From NCBI GenBank assembly GCA_964518335.1, contig CAZFDT010000022.1, positions 6,535-70,534 of the forward strand: a stretch of 64,000 nucleotides of DNA. Direction: 5' to 3'. Below the pieces are notes generated by a model. It did no database searches and was not told the DNA's origin. It saw nothing but the letters and a program-made list of their open reading frames with translations. Shown here one piece after another: positions 53,496 to 61,962 of the stretch. The stretch's first letter is position 1. The number at the start of each line of letters is the position of its first letter. The translations under genes were made by a program, and so were the position numbers. This DNA is from CAZFDT01 sp964518335. GTDB lineage: Bacteria; Planctomycetota; Phycisphaerae; Phycisphaerales; Phycisphaeraceae.

Positions 53496-54592
53496 CACGA
53501 CCACCGGCCTGGATACGTGGTCTTTCCGTGCGGCAACCCCGGCACGGGATCGACCAGGCCGACGCGGCGGCGGCGGCGGCCTCGCGATGCTGCACCACCG
53601 ACGAGCAGGAGCGATTGCTGCCCGTGCTGTACCGGCGCTCGATGGTCAAGCGCCGCAGCAGCGTCCTGTTGAGCGGCTCCAACGGCCGCAACGCCGCCGA
53701 AGTGGCCACGGCGTTCTATCCCGCTGCCGCCAGTGCGGACGACCGTGGCCCGACCACCGCCGCGCGCATGGCTCGCTACGCCGTCGATGCCGCGCCCCTG
53801 GCGGTTGACGCCGCACAGCAAGCGCTGCACTTGTCCAGCCTTGCTCCCGGGGCGATCGATCAGCTCGTGGTCGTGTCCTGCACCGGGTTCATGTCGCCCG
53901 GCATCGACGTGACACTGATCCAGCGACTGGGACTGCGACCGACGACGGGGCGCACCATGGTGGGGTTCATGGGTTGCCACGGCGCGGTCAACGGCCTGCG
54001 CGTCGCCCACGCGATGGTCGCCGCCGGCGACCACGTGCTGCTGTGCGCCGTGGAACTGTGCAGCCTGCACTTTCACTACGGTTGGGACCCCGAGAAGATC
54101 GTCGCCAACGCGCTCTTTGCCGACGGCGCCGCGGCGGCGGTCCTTTCACCGCGCGCGCCCGACTCGCCGACCTGGCGCCTGACGGACACGGCGTCGTGCC
54201 TCATCCCCGACAGTGGCGACGCCATGACATGGACCATCGGGGACCACGGCTTCGAGATGACGCTGTCGCCGCGCGTGCCCCTGCTCATCCAATCGCACCT
54301 GCGCCCGTGGCTGGCATCGTGGCTGGCGACGCACGGGCTAGGCATCGGCGATATCAACGCGTGGGCCATCCATCCCGGCGGCCCGCGCATCGTCGGAGCT
54401 GTGGAGACATCCCTCGACCTCCCTCCCGACGCCACGCTCGCCTCCCGCCAGGTGCTTGCCGACTGTGGCAACATGTCGTCCCCGACCCTGTTGTTCATCC
54501 TGCAGCACCTGCAGAACCACGGGGCCGCCTCCCCATGCGTCGCCATGGCCTTCGGGCCGGGCCTCATGGCCGAAGCGGCACTGATCCTCTGA
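53492..54592 (+). CDS. Type III polyketide synthase
   Basis: 366 residues, coupled by ATGA. Thiolase-fold homodimeric enzyme condensing malonyl-CoA on an acyl-CoA starter. Catalytic Cys in MVGFMGCHGAVNGLRVAHAM (about 157), His in INAWAIHPGGPRIVGAVE (about 293) and Asn in VLADCGNMSSPTLLFILQHL (about 326). VVVSCTGFMSPGIDVTLIQR and FADGAAAAVLSP are family signatures. The product cannot be read from sequence: alkylresorcinol/pyrone or tetrahydroxynaphthalene types are all possible. Confidence 0.95.
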   Translation: MTRPPAWIRGLSVRQPRHGIDQADAAAAAASRCCTTDEQERLLPVLYRRSMVKRRSSVLLSGSNGRNAAEVATAFYPAAASADDRGPTTAARMARYAVDAAPLAVDAAQQALHLSSLAPGAIDQLVVVSCTGFMSPGIDVTLIQRLGLRPTTGRTMVGFMGCHGAVNGLRVAHAMVAAGDHVLLCAVELCSLHFHYGWDPEKIVANALFADGAAAAVLSPRAPDSPTWRLTDTASCLIPDSGDAMTWTIGDHGFEMTLSPRVPLLIQSHLRPWLASWLATHGLGIGDINAWAIHPGGPRIVGAVETSLDLPPDATLASRQVLADCGNMSSPTLLFILQHLQNHGAASPCVAMAFGPGLMAEAALIL

Positions 54593-54668
54593 GTCTGTGG
54601 AGTCTGTTCCGCAAACGATGACGATGGCCGCGGACTCTGGCGACTTGTGAGCGGCGCTTTGCGACTGT

Positions 54669-55517
54669 CTAGCGCGCGAATCGTTCGCCACTGCTGCCGA
54701 ACAACGAGAACGAGTGCCGGATCACTGCATCGAACATCTGCGAAGTGGCTTTGGGCATTTCGCCAACCATGGGATTCGCGGCATTGAAAGTGTGATTCGC
54801 ACCCGCAATGACCAGCAACTCCACGCGATCGCCCGCGGCCGCTTTCAGCGCCTGGGCGCACGACAGCGGGACCGTTTCATCGGCGTCGCCCTGGATCAGC
54901 AGCACAGGGTTCTTGATCGTTGCGATGGCGAGGCGGGGATCGAACTTCGGGGGGTCGGCGTCGATTTCGTCGAGCCACGCGCGGCCGACACGCAACTCCT
55001 GCCCCGTGCGCGACGACGGCGACGGCAGAAAGCCCTTGCGACGGAGCATCGCCTTCTGCGATTCGTCGAGGTTGCAGCAAGTGTCCGGCGCGGCGGCGGC
55101 GATGACGCCCGCCACGTCCAGCCCGCGGGCCACGGCCAGCAGCGCGGTGACGCCGCCGCGGCTGTGGCCGAAGACGACGATCGGCCTGTCGCGCCCCGCG
55201 AGCGTGCCGGCACGGATGGCGCCGATCACAGACTCCAAATCTGAGATTTGAAATCCCCACGTGTCGCGCTCGAACAGGTCGGGCCGCTCGAACGTCGCCA
55301 CGTGGTTGGTCATGCCGCTGTGGCTGAAGTTGAAGCGGTGCGCGATCATGCCTGCCGCCGAAGCGGCCTCGGCCAGGCGGGGGAAAAAGCCATAGTCCTT
55401 GTAACCCTTGAATCCGTGACAGATGACCAGTACGCCCCTGGGCTCGGTATCGGGCACATGAACATCCCCGAGAATCACCTCACCGTTCGCACCGGGGATA
55501 CACCAGGCGTCGCTCAC
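54669..55517 (-). CDS. Alpha/beta hydrolase
   Basis: 282 residues from the GTG at 55517 (GAGAGG upstream; GTGA overlap with the dehydrogenase stop). Serine nucleophile in IVVFGHSRGGVTALLAVARG (about 124), acid in LLIQGDADETVPLSCAQAL (about 219) and His in VIAGANHTFNAANPM (about 249). GVLVICHGFKGYKDYGFFPR is the oxyanion-hole strand of DUF-type dienelactone-hydrolase-like esterases. No signal peptide. Substrate unknown. Confidence 0.88.
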   Translation of the reverse strand: MSDAWCIPGANGEVILGDVHVPDTEPRGVLVICHGFKGYKDYGFFPRLAEAASAAGMIAHRFNFSHSGMTNHVATFERPDLFERDTWGFQISDLESVIGAIRAGTLAGRDRPIVVFGHSRGGVTALLAVARGLDVAGVIAAAAPDTCCNLDESQKAMLRRKGFLPSPSSRTGQELRVGRAWLDEIDADPPKFDPRLAIATIKNPVLLIQGDADETVPLSCAQALKAAAGDRVELLVIAGANHTFNAANPMVGEMPKATSQMFDAVIRHSFSLFGSSGERFAR

Positions 55518-56536
55518 CTCAACCTCTCGATCACCGCCTCGGCGAAGGCCGCAGTGCCCAGGTCGCCGCCGAGGTCGCGCGTCTTGCGGCCATCGGCCAG
55601 GGCGCGGTTGTAGGCTGCTTTGATCCGCTCGGCGCATGCGCGGCATGTCGTGTCGCCGCGCGTGTCGGCCAGGTGATTGAGCATCATCACCGCGCTCATC
55701 AAGAGCGCCAGCGGGTTGGCGACGCCCTTGCCCGCGATGTCGGGCGCGCTGCCGTGAACCGCTTCGAAGACAGCGCACTCGTCACCGATGTTGGCCCCGG
55801 GCACGACGCCCAGCCCCCCCACCAGCCCCGCGGCAAGATCGCTCACCAGATCGCCGTACAGGTTCTCCATCAGGAGGACGTCGAACCGCGTCGGGTCCTG
55901 CACCAGCCGCATGCAACCGGCGTCGATGATGAGTTCCTCGTACTGAATATCGCGGAACTCCTCGTGGACTTTCTGGGCGCAGCGGATGAACAGACCGTCG
56001 GTGAGCTTCATGATGTTGGCCTTATGGAAGGCCGTGACTTTCTTGCGGTCGCGGAGTCGGGCGTAGCTGAAGGCGGCACGGGCGATGCGGGTGCAGGCCC
56101 GTTCGGTGGCGACCTTGAGGCTGGTGACGACGCCGGGGGCGACTTCGTTCTCGATGCCGCTGTAGAGGCCCTCGGTGTTTTCCCGGAAGATCACCACATC
56201 GACGCCGGCGAAACGCGTCGGCACGCCGTCGATCGAGCGCACGGGGCGCACGGCAGCATACAGATCCAGCGTCTTGCGCAACGCGACGTTGATCGAGCGA
56301 AAGCCCTTGCCCACGGGTGTGGTGCAGGGGCCCTTCAGCGCGAGCCTGTGCTCGCGGACGGCGTCGAGCGTGGCATCCGGGAGCACGTCCAAGCCGCGTT
56401 CGATGGCGGCGATACCGGCGACATGCTCGTGCCAACGCAGCGGCGCCGCGGCGGCGTCGAGCACGCGCCGCGTGGCGGCGGCAACCTCGGGCCCGATGCC
56501 GTCGCCGGGAACCAGCACGACCTCATGGGTGTTCAT
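55514..56536 (-). CDS. Isocitrate/isopropylmalate dehydrogenase family, NAD-type
   Basis: 340 residues from the ATG at 56536 (a GTG at 56539 is also in frame). Beta-decarboxylating dehydrogenase: VVLVPGDGIGPEVAAATRRV, RPVRSIDGVPTRFAGVDVVI, IFRENTEGLYSGIENEVAPG (Ser/Asn site typical of isocitrate over isopropylmalate), VTAFHKANIMKLTDG, MENLYGDLVSDLAAGLVGGL and FEAVHGSAPDIAGKGVANPL. Most like NAD-dependent isocitrate dehydrogenase; homoisocitrate or other substrates are not excluded. First gene of a pair with the hydrolase. Confidence 0.88.
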   Translation of the reverse strand: MNTHEVVLVPGDGIGPEVAAATRRVLDAAAAPLRWHEHVAGIAAIERGLDVLPDATLDAVREHRLALKGPCTTPVGKGFRSINVALRKTLDLYAAVRPVRSIDGVPTRFAGVDVVIFRENTEGLYSGIENEVAPGVVTSLKVATERACTRIARAAFSYARLRDRKKVTAFHKANIMKLTDGLFIRCAQKVHEEFRDIQYEELIIDAGCMRLVQDPTRFDVLLMENLYGDLVSDLAAGLVGGLGVVPGANIGDECAVFEAVHGSAPDIAGKGVANPLALLMSAVMMLNHLADTRGDTTCRACAERIKAAYNRALADGRKTRDLGGDLGTAAFAEAVIERLR

Positions 56537-56582
56537 CACGCTTGGACTTTCTCTAAACCACGGGCGAGCAAGCGCCGGATCG

Positions 56583-57806
56583 TCATGCGCAGCACGGCCC
56601 GGCGAAGTGACGGTAATCGCGCACGTCCAGCCGACCCGCGGGCTTGGACCACGGCGCCAGGCCCGACTCGTGCAGCATCACGTTACGCTCCGAACATTCT
56701 GAAAAGACACGATCGATATCAGCGATCACATGCACACCCCGGTCGCTGACGGCGGCGGGCGCGGCGTGGATCGGGGCGCATTGCACAGCGGCACTGATGC
56801 ACACGACCTGCGGACGCGCCAGTTCCAGCGACACCGCCGGGCGCTGCGGCTCGTACTGCCCGCGCACCAGCGCCGCAAACCGCCGCACCATGTCCGCATG
56901 TTTGTCGCCCACCGCCACGGTGCTGGTCCTGCCGTCTCGCATGGTGATGACCGTCTCATGCAACGTGCGCGTCATGGTTCCCCGTTCGCCGTGGATGGTG
57001 ATGATCGGCCCCACCTGCCTGGCGCAGCCATGGGTCATGTGAATCAGCAGGGTGCGGCCCTGCGGCAACGTGGCCCGCAGGCTGATCGTGTCGAAACTCT
57101 GGATCGTCGGCCGCGCCCGGTACAACTCGGCCTCAATCGTCTGCGGCACGGCGATGCCATCGATCGACGACCCCAGCAGGAACAGTGGCAGCGTGATGAA
57201 ATGTGAGATGGCGTTCTGAGCCGGGCTGTCGAGCACCCATGTGCCGTTGCGTCGAAGGGCGCCGGCCCAGGTGGCGCGGCTGTAATAACGGTCGTCGCGC
57301 GGCCAGCACGCCTGCACCGTCGCGTGCGTGATCGGCCCCAGTTCGCCGTCAAGAATGCGACGCTTGATCTGCGCGGTCGTGTCGGCGTGCGTGTCCTGAA
57401 AACCGATCGCCACAGGAAGCTTCGCCCGGTCGCGCGCCGCGATCATCGCGTCCACGTCGTCCACGCAACCGGCGGCCGGCTTCTCGCACATCACCGCCTT
57501 GCCCGCCGCCAGCGCCTGCTCGGTGAACGGCCGATGCAGATCGATCGGCACGGGCAGCCACACCGCTTCGACATCACCGGCCAGCAGCTTGTCGAGGCTG
57601 TCGTACACCGCCACGCCCTCGGCTTTGAGCTCCGCCGCGCGGGCGCCGTGGGCGGCCACGTCCGGGTCGCACGTGCTCACCAGTTTCACCGACGGATGGG
57701 GCAATGCGCTTTGCGCACGCAGAAGATTGGCGATCTGGGCGGCGTAACCGCCCATGCCAACGACGCCTATGGATACAGGACATTCATTTGCCATGGGGGT
57801 CATCAT
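56583..57806 (-). CDS. Gfo/Idh/MocA-family oxidoreductase
   Basis: 407 residues from the ATG at 57806; an ATG at 57794 is equally possible, and no ribosome site decides. Rossmann start VSIGVVGMGGYAAQIANLLR, then VSTCDPDV, and the family Glu-Lys-Pro in GKAVMCEKPAAGCVDD (about 102). C-terminal alpha/beta substrate domain from about 130. NAD(P)-dependent sugar or inositol dehydrogenase type; such genes are numerous in Planctomycetes. Divergent from yebC. Confidence 0.88.
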   Translation of the reverse strand: MMTPMANECPVSIGVVGMGGYAAQIANLLRAQSALPHPSVKLVSTCDPDVAAHGARAAELKAEGVAVYDSLDKLLAGDVEAVWLPVPIDLHRPFTEQALAAGKAVMCEKPAAGCVDDVDAMIAARDRAKLPVAIGFQDTHADTTAQIKRRILDGELGPITHATVQACWPRDDRYYSRATWAGALRRNGTWVLDSPAQNAISHFITLPLFLLGSSIDGIAVPQTIEAELYRARPTIQSFDTISLRATLPQGRTLLIHMTHGCARQVGPIITIHGERGTMTRTLHETVITMRDGRTSTVAVGDKHADMVRRFAALVRGQYEPQRPAVSLELARPQVVCISAAVQCAPIHAAPAAVSDRGVHVIADIDRVFSECSERNVMLHESGLAPWSKPAGRLDVRDYRHFAGPCCA

Positions 57807-57849
57807 CGTACTGATGTGTCCGTCGTCCCGCGAACGGGATTTCATCGGC

Positions 57850-57855
57850 TACAAT
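57850..57855 (+). promoter_or_regulatory. TACAAT -10 box of yebC
   Basis: GCTACAAT, 26 nt before the ATG at 57882; GAGGT lies about 8 nt before that ATG. A small hairpin TCCCG-CGAA-CGGGA (57826-57839) precedes the box. Confidence 0.4.
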
Positions 57856-57881
57856 CGCGCGTTTCCTCACGAGGTCTGGTC

Positions 57882-58631
57882 ATGGCTGGTCACAGCGCCT
57901 GGAAGAACATCAAGCACAAGAAAGCCGCCGCCGACGCCAAGCGCGGTAAGCTCTGGAGCAAAGCGGCCCGCCTCATCATCGTCGCGGCCAAGACCGGCGG
58001 AGGCGACCCCGACACGAACCTCGCCCTGCGCTACGCCATCGACGACGCCAAGGCCGTCAACATGCCCAAGGACACGATCGAAAAGGCGATCAAAAAGGGC
58101 ACCGGCGAACTGCAGGCCGAGAGCTATGAGAGCACCATCTACGAAGGCTACGGCCCCGGCGGCGTGGCGATCATGCTCGACATCCTCACCGACAACCGCA
58201 ACCGCACCGCGCCCGAGATCAAGGGCATCTTCGACAAGCACGGGGGCAACCTTGGCACCAGCGGGTGCGTGTCGTACCTGTTCGCGGCCAAGGGCCAGGT
58301 GACGCTGCCGCTGGCGTCGGGCGACGAGGACGACATCATGGCCGCGGTGCTCGATGCCGGCGCCGATGAACTCCAGGCCGCGGGCGAATCGTGGGTTGTC
58401 ACCTGCGAGCCGACCGATCTCCAGGCCGTGCGTCAGGCGTGCGCGAGCGCGGGCTTCACCGTCGAGTCGGCCGAGTTGACGATGGTTCCCAGCACCACCG
58501 TGACCGTGACCGGGGACCTGGCCCAGAAACTGCTCAACCTCGTCGAAGCGCTGGAAGACCACGACGACGTGCAGAAGGTTCACGCCAACTTCGAGATTCC
58601 CGAGGAAGAGCTTGCGGCGTTAGAGGGTTGA
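57882..58631 (+). CDS. yebC: YebC/TACO1-family protein
   Basis: 249 residues, full length. MAGHSAWKNIKHKKAAADAK and RGKLWSKAARLIIVAAKTGG are the invariant N-terminus; NMPKDTIEKAIKKGTGE, YEGYGPGGVAIMLDILTDNR and LGTSGCVSYLFAAKGQV follow. Relatives assist translation of polyproline stretches or act as DNA-binding regulators; I infer the translation role. Confidence 0.96.
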   Translation: MAGHSAWKNIKHKKAAADAKRGKLWSKAARLIIVAAKTGGGDPDTNLALRYAIDDAKAVNMPKDTIEKAIKKGTGELQAESYESTIYEGYGPGGVAIMLDILTDNRNRTAPEIKGIFDKHGGNLGTSGCVSYLFAAKGQVTLPLASGDEDDIMAAVLDAGADELQAAGESWVVTCEPTDLQAVRQACASAGFTVESAELTMVPSTTVTVTGDLAQKLLNLVEALEDHDDVQKVHANFEIPEEELAALEG

Positions 58632-58678
58632 TCCAAGCCGAGGGCTGAGGCTTTGCGAAGCCCCGGATCAGAACACAC

Positions 58679-58951
58679 ATGATCCGCCACACCGTCCATT
58701 TCACCGGCCGCGTCCAAGGCGTCGGGTTCCGCTACACGACGCGGGACATCGCCGCCAATCACCGCATCGCCGGCTACGTACAGAACCTGCCCGACGGCCG
58801 CGTTCGCCTCGTCGTCGAGGGCAAAGACGCCGACGTGGAGCGGTTCGTCAACGAGGTCACTGCAACGATGAAGCGGTGCGTTCAGCACACCGCGATCGAC
58901 AAGAGCGACGCCACCGGCGAGTTCGCCGACGAGTTCAGCATCCGTTACTGA
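58679..58951 (+). CDS. acyP: Acylphosphatase
   Basis: 90 residues. FTGRVQGVGFRYTTRDIAAN gives the phosphate-binding loop with catalytic Arg, and IAGYVQNLPDGRVRLVVEG the catalytic Asn. Hydrolyses carboxyl-phosphate bonds in the cytoplasm. 47 nt after yebC and 21 nt before the cupin gene, likely one transcript. Confidence 0.95.
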   Translation: MIRHTVHFTGRVQGVGFRYTTRDIAANHRIAGYVQNLPDGRVRLVVEGKDADVERFVNEVTATMKRCVQHTAIDKSDATGEFADEFSIRY

Positions 58952-58972
58952 GTTTCACGACAGGAGCACCGC

Positions 58973-59434
58973 ATGCCCGCCACGCAGCCGTCAACGACTC
59001 GCATCGTCCGTCACGACACCGCCGAACTGACCCACGTCATGGCCGACCCGATGCGGCTGATCGCCACCGGCGAGCACACCGGCGGCGCATACGTGTTCGT
59101 CGAGCACACGGTCCGCCCCGGCGGCGGTGCGCCGCCCCATCGTCACCTGCGCGAGGACGAGGCGTTCTACATGCTCACCGGCCGCGTCCTGGCCGTTGCC
59201 GACGGCCAGCCGCACGAGCTGGGCCCCGGCGACTACGGCTATTTCCCCCGCGGCGGCACGCACGCCTTCAAGAACATCGGCGACGCGCCCGCTCGACTGC
59301 TGATCCTCCTTGCGCCTTCGGGCAGCGAAGCGTTCTACCGCGAGATGGGCGAACTGCCCGATCCGCCGCCGATCGATCGCGTCATCGCCCTCGGTGCCAA
59401 GTACGACATCGAAGTGGTCGGCCCGCCACTGTGA
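58973..59434 (+). CDS. Cupin-domain protein
   Basis: 153 residues. Cupin motif 1 GGGAPPHRHLREDEAFYMLT (His-X-His, Glu metal ligands, about 45-64) and motif 2 PGDYGYFPRGGTHAFKNIG (about 85-103, final His). A single double-stranded beta-helix, typical of small metal-binding cupins. A 21-nt gap with a CAGGAG ribosome site. Function not predictable. Confidence 0.9.
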   Translation: MPATQPSTTRIVRHDTAELTHVMADPMRLIATGEHTGGAYVFVEHTVRPGGGAPPHRHLREDEAFYMLTGRVLAVADGQPHELGPGDYGYFPRGGTHAFKNIGDAPARLLILLAPSGSEAFYREMGELPDPPPIDRVIALGAKYDIEVVGPPL

Positions 59435-59480
59435 GGCACGCGGTATCCAGGCCATCCGCCGCACGATCGGATCGGTCCAT

Positions 59481-59987
59481 TCAGCCCCGGATCGCCGACA
59501 GGTACTTGCGAATCTGATCCAGGTGGGCCAGGTCGTGCGCGGCGTACATCTTCAGGAGCTGGTCGAGGGTTTCGGGGCCGCGCTCGCTGTGGATGCCGTG
59601 GCGCTGCAGTTGGCTCGGCTCGACCGATCGCCAGAAGCGCAGGTTGATTGTCCGCAGTGCCTCGAAGTCACCAAGCAACTGCCGAGGGTCGGCGTCGTTG
59701 TGACGCTGCGCGGCAACCCACTTCTCCTGATCCATGCCCGCGATCGCCGGCTCGTCGTCGCACAGCGTCGTGCGCGTCCGCCAGCCCAGCGTCCACTCGA
59801 CATCCACCAGATGCCCGACGATCTCCAGCGGCGTCCACGTCCAGCGGTCGGCATACGGCCGGCGACGCAGCAACGCCACGGGCACAGGTTCGATCAGTTT
59901 GCGAAGCTCGCCCGGCGTCGCCGCGAACACCGCCAGCGCATCGCGCCCGCCCAACTGCTCGAGCATGACCTTGCGGTAGTCGGTCAT
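59481..59987 (-). CDS. DinB-like four-helix metal protein
   Basis: 168 residues. Three His ligands of the DinB fold can be placed: IVGHLVDVEWTLGWR (about 57) and LLKMYAAHDLAHLDQIRKYL (about 147-151). MDQEKWVAAQ and RPYADRWTWTPLEI are usual in the family. DinB relatives include bacillithiol/mycothiol-dependent transferases; the activity here is unknown. Its ATG overlaps the msr stop by 4 nt. Confidence 0.9.
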   Translation of the reverse strand: MTDYRKVMLEQLGGRDALAVFAATPGELRKLIEPVPVALLRRRPYADRWTWTPLEIVGHLVDVEWTLGWRTRTTLCDDEPAIAGMDQEKWVAAQRHNDADPRQLLGDFEALRTINLRFWRSVEPSQLQRHGIHSERGPETLDQLLKMYAAHDLAHLDQIRKYLSAIRG

Positions 59988-61168
59988 GGCTTGAGTCTAT
60001 CCGCATATTTCTTCTCAAGCTTCTCGACCTTCGGCATCGCCACGCCCTGGATGTACGGCTGCCGCGGATTGTTGCGGGCGTAGTCCTGGTGGTACTTCTC
60101 CGCCAGATAAAACTCGCCGAGCGGCTCGAGCGTCGTGACGATCTTGCCCTTGATCGTGCCGTCCTCCTGCAACTTGCGGATCACCGCCTCCGCCGCGGCC
60201 TTCTCCTGCTCGTCGGCATAGAACACGGCCGAGCGGTACTGCCGACCCACGTCGTTGCCCTGACGATTGAGTTGCGTCGGATCGTGTGCCACGGTGAAGA
60301 ACACCTTGAGCAACTCGTCGTAAGTGATCTTGCCGGGGTCATACGTGATGCGGATCGCCTCGGCATGGTCCGTGGCGCCGGAGCAGACGGCGTCGTAGGT
60401 GGCGGTCTCCTTCGTGCCGCCGGCGTATCCACTCACCACATCGCCCACGCCGTCGAGCCGCTCGAACACCGCCTCCGTACACCAGAAGCACCCCCCGGCG
60501 AGCACGGCGGTGGCCTGCGACGCCTGCGGCTTAGCGGATGGGTCCGCCAGCTTCGCCACGTCCTCGCTGGCGGTGAACTGCAGCGACTCGCTGTTGAGGC
60601 AGTAGCGCAGTCCCGTCGGCCGCGGACCGTCCTCGAACACGTGACCCAGGTGCCCGTCGCACCGGGCGCAGTTGATCTCGGTGCGCACCATGCCGTGACT
60701 GCGGTCGGTCTTCTCCGCCACGTTCTCCCGCGCGATCGGCGCGTAAAAGCTCGGCCAGCCCGTGCCCGAATTGAACTTGGCGTCGCTGGTGAACAGCGGC
60801 AGCCCGCACCCGGCGCAGGCGTACACGCCCTGCTTCTTGTTGTCGAGCAGGACGCCGCAGAACGGGCGCTCCGTGCCGCTGCTGCGCAGGATGCGGAACT
60901 GCTCGGGCGTGAGCTGGGCTTTCCACTGCTCGTCGGTCTTGACCACGCGGGGCGACTCGACGGGGCCGACGAGCTCGCCCTTGTCGTTGAAAACGCGGAC
61001 GGCGACGGCGGCAGCTTGGTCAACTGTAGCGGGCATGGCAACGGACTCCTCTTGGGCGAATGCGGACCGCGGAATCTGCAGATAGCGGTGCATAACGAAC
61101 GCGGCGCACAACGCCAGCAGCGCGATCGCACCGGCCAGTTTCACGATGTAGATGCTGGGGGTGGTCAT
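59984..61168 (-). CDS. msrAB: Membrane-anchored MsrB-MsrA methionine sulfoxide reductase fusion
   Basis: 394 residues from the ATG at 61168. A single N-terminal helix (KLAGAIALLALCAAFVMHRY) anchors or exports the protein. MsrB comes first (about 75-200): zinc Cys pairs in YACAGCGLPLF and NCARCDGHLGHVFEDGP and catalytic Cys in TGLRYCLNSESLQF. MsrA follows (about 215-390) with catalytic Cys in VLAGGCFWCTEAVFERLDGV and EPLGEFYLAEKYHQDY. Repairs both R- and S-methionine sulfoxide in envelope proteins. The B-then-A order is the reverse of many bacterial fusions. Operon with DinB; glutathione peroxidase just upstream. Confidence 0.93.
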   Translation of the reverse strand: MTTPSIYIVKLAGAIALLALCAAFVMHRYLQIPRSAFAQEESVAMPATVDQAAAVAVRVFNDKGELVGPVESPRVVKTDEQWKAQLTPEQFRILRSSGTERPFCGVLLDNKKQGVYACAGCGLPLFTSDAKFNSGTGWPSFYAPIARENVAEKTDRSHGMVRTEINCARCDGHLGHVFEDGPRPTGLRYCLNSESLQFTASEDVAKLADPSAKPQASQATAVLAGGCFWCTEAVFERLDGVGDVVSGYAGGTKETATYDAVCSGATDHAEAIRITYDPGKITYDELLKVFFTVAHDPTQLNRQGNDVGRQYRSAVFYADEQEKAAAEAVIRKLQEDGTIKGKIVTTLEPLGEFYLAEKYHQDYARNNPRQPYIQGVAMPKVEKLEKKYADRLKP

Positions 61169-61196
61169 GCCGTTACCAACCACGTCCCGCCTCGGT

Positions 61197-61823
61197 CTAT
61201 TCCGCCGCTGCCGTGGCCTCGACGGGGCCCAAAGCACCCTCGATCGCGCCCACCACCTCTTCGCTCGACGGCGACACCTTCGACCGGAACCGGGCGATCA
61301 GCCTGCCCTCGCGGTCGAGCAGGAACTTCTCGAAGTTCCATTTCACCGGGCCTTGGTCCTCGATCGGCGCGTCGGCCCCCGTCAGGTACGCGTACAGCGG
61401 CGCGGCTTGGTCGCCGTTGACCTCGATCTTCTCAAACAGGTCGAATGTCACGCCGTATTTCGTCGTGCAGAACTGCTGAATCTCCGCGGCCGTCCCCGGC
61501 TCCTGCCCGCCGAACTGGTTGCACGGAAACCCCAGCACCGCCAGCCCGCGCTCGCCGTACTTCTCGTGCAACGCCTGCAAGTCGGCGTACTGCTTCGTAT
61601 GCCCGCAGCGGCTGGCGACGTTGACGATCAGCACCACCTTCCCCCGATACGTCGACAGCTCCGTCGCTTTGCCCTCCAGTGTCTTCACCGTGAAGTTCAG
61701 CGCTGGCGGCACGCCAGGAACCCCCGACCCGTCCTCCCCACCCCCATCCTCCGCACGCGCCGCCACCGCCATCACCATCCCCGCCGCCATCACCAATACC
61801 ATCGCGCTCAGTCCGTTCATCAT
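61197..61823 (-). CDS. Exported glutathione-peroxidase-family protein
   Basis: 208 residues with a signal peptide (MVLVMAAGMVMAVAARA). Thioredoxin fold. Peroxidatic Cys in LIVNVASRCGHTKQYADLQA (Cys, not Sec; about 73), then FPCNQFGGQEPGTAAEIQQF and the Trp/Asn of GPVKWNFEKFLLDREG complete the site. Such enzymes usually use thioredoxin-like donors. GGAG before the ATG. 28 nt upstream of the msr fusion, so a periplasmic oxidative-damage operon is likely. Confidence 0.93.
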   Translation of the reverse strand: MMNGLSAMVLVMAAGMVMAVAARAEDGGGEDGSGVPGVPPALNFTVKTLEGKATELSTYRGKVVLIVNVASRCGHTKQYADLQALHEKYGERGLAVLGFPCNQFGGQEPGTAAEIQQFCTTKYGVTFDLFEKIEVNGDQAAPLYAYLTGADAPIEDQGPVKWNFEKFLLDREGRLIARFRSKVSPSSEEVVGAIEGALGPVEATAAAE

Positions 61824-61962
61824 GGCATCTCCAGGTTGAGGTTCGCCGGTATCTTAGCACTGCAGCACGGCTCGAAGTCGCTAGGCCGCATGCAATCCAA
61901 GTGAACGCGCATGAGAGCAGCCATGTAGCAGCCCTGCGTGTCAGCAAGGCGTATGGCAGCGG

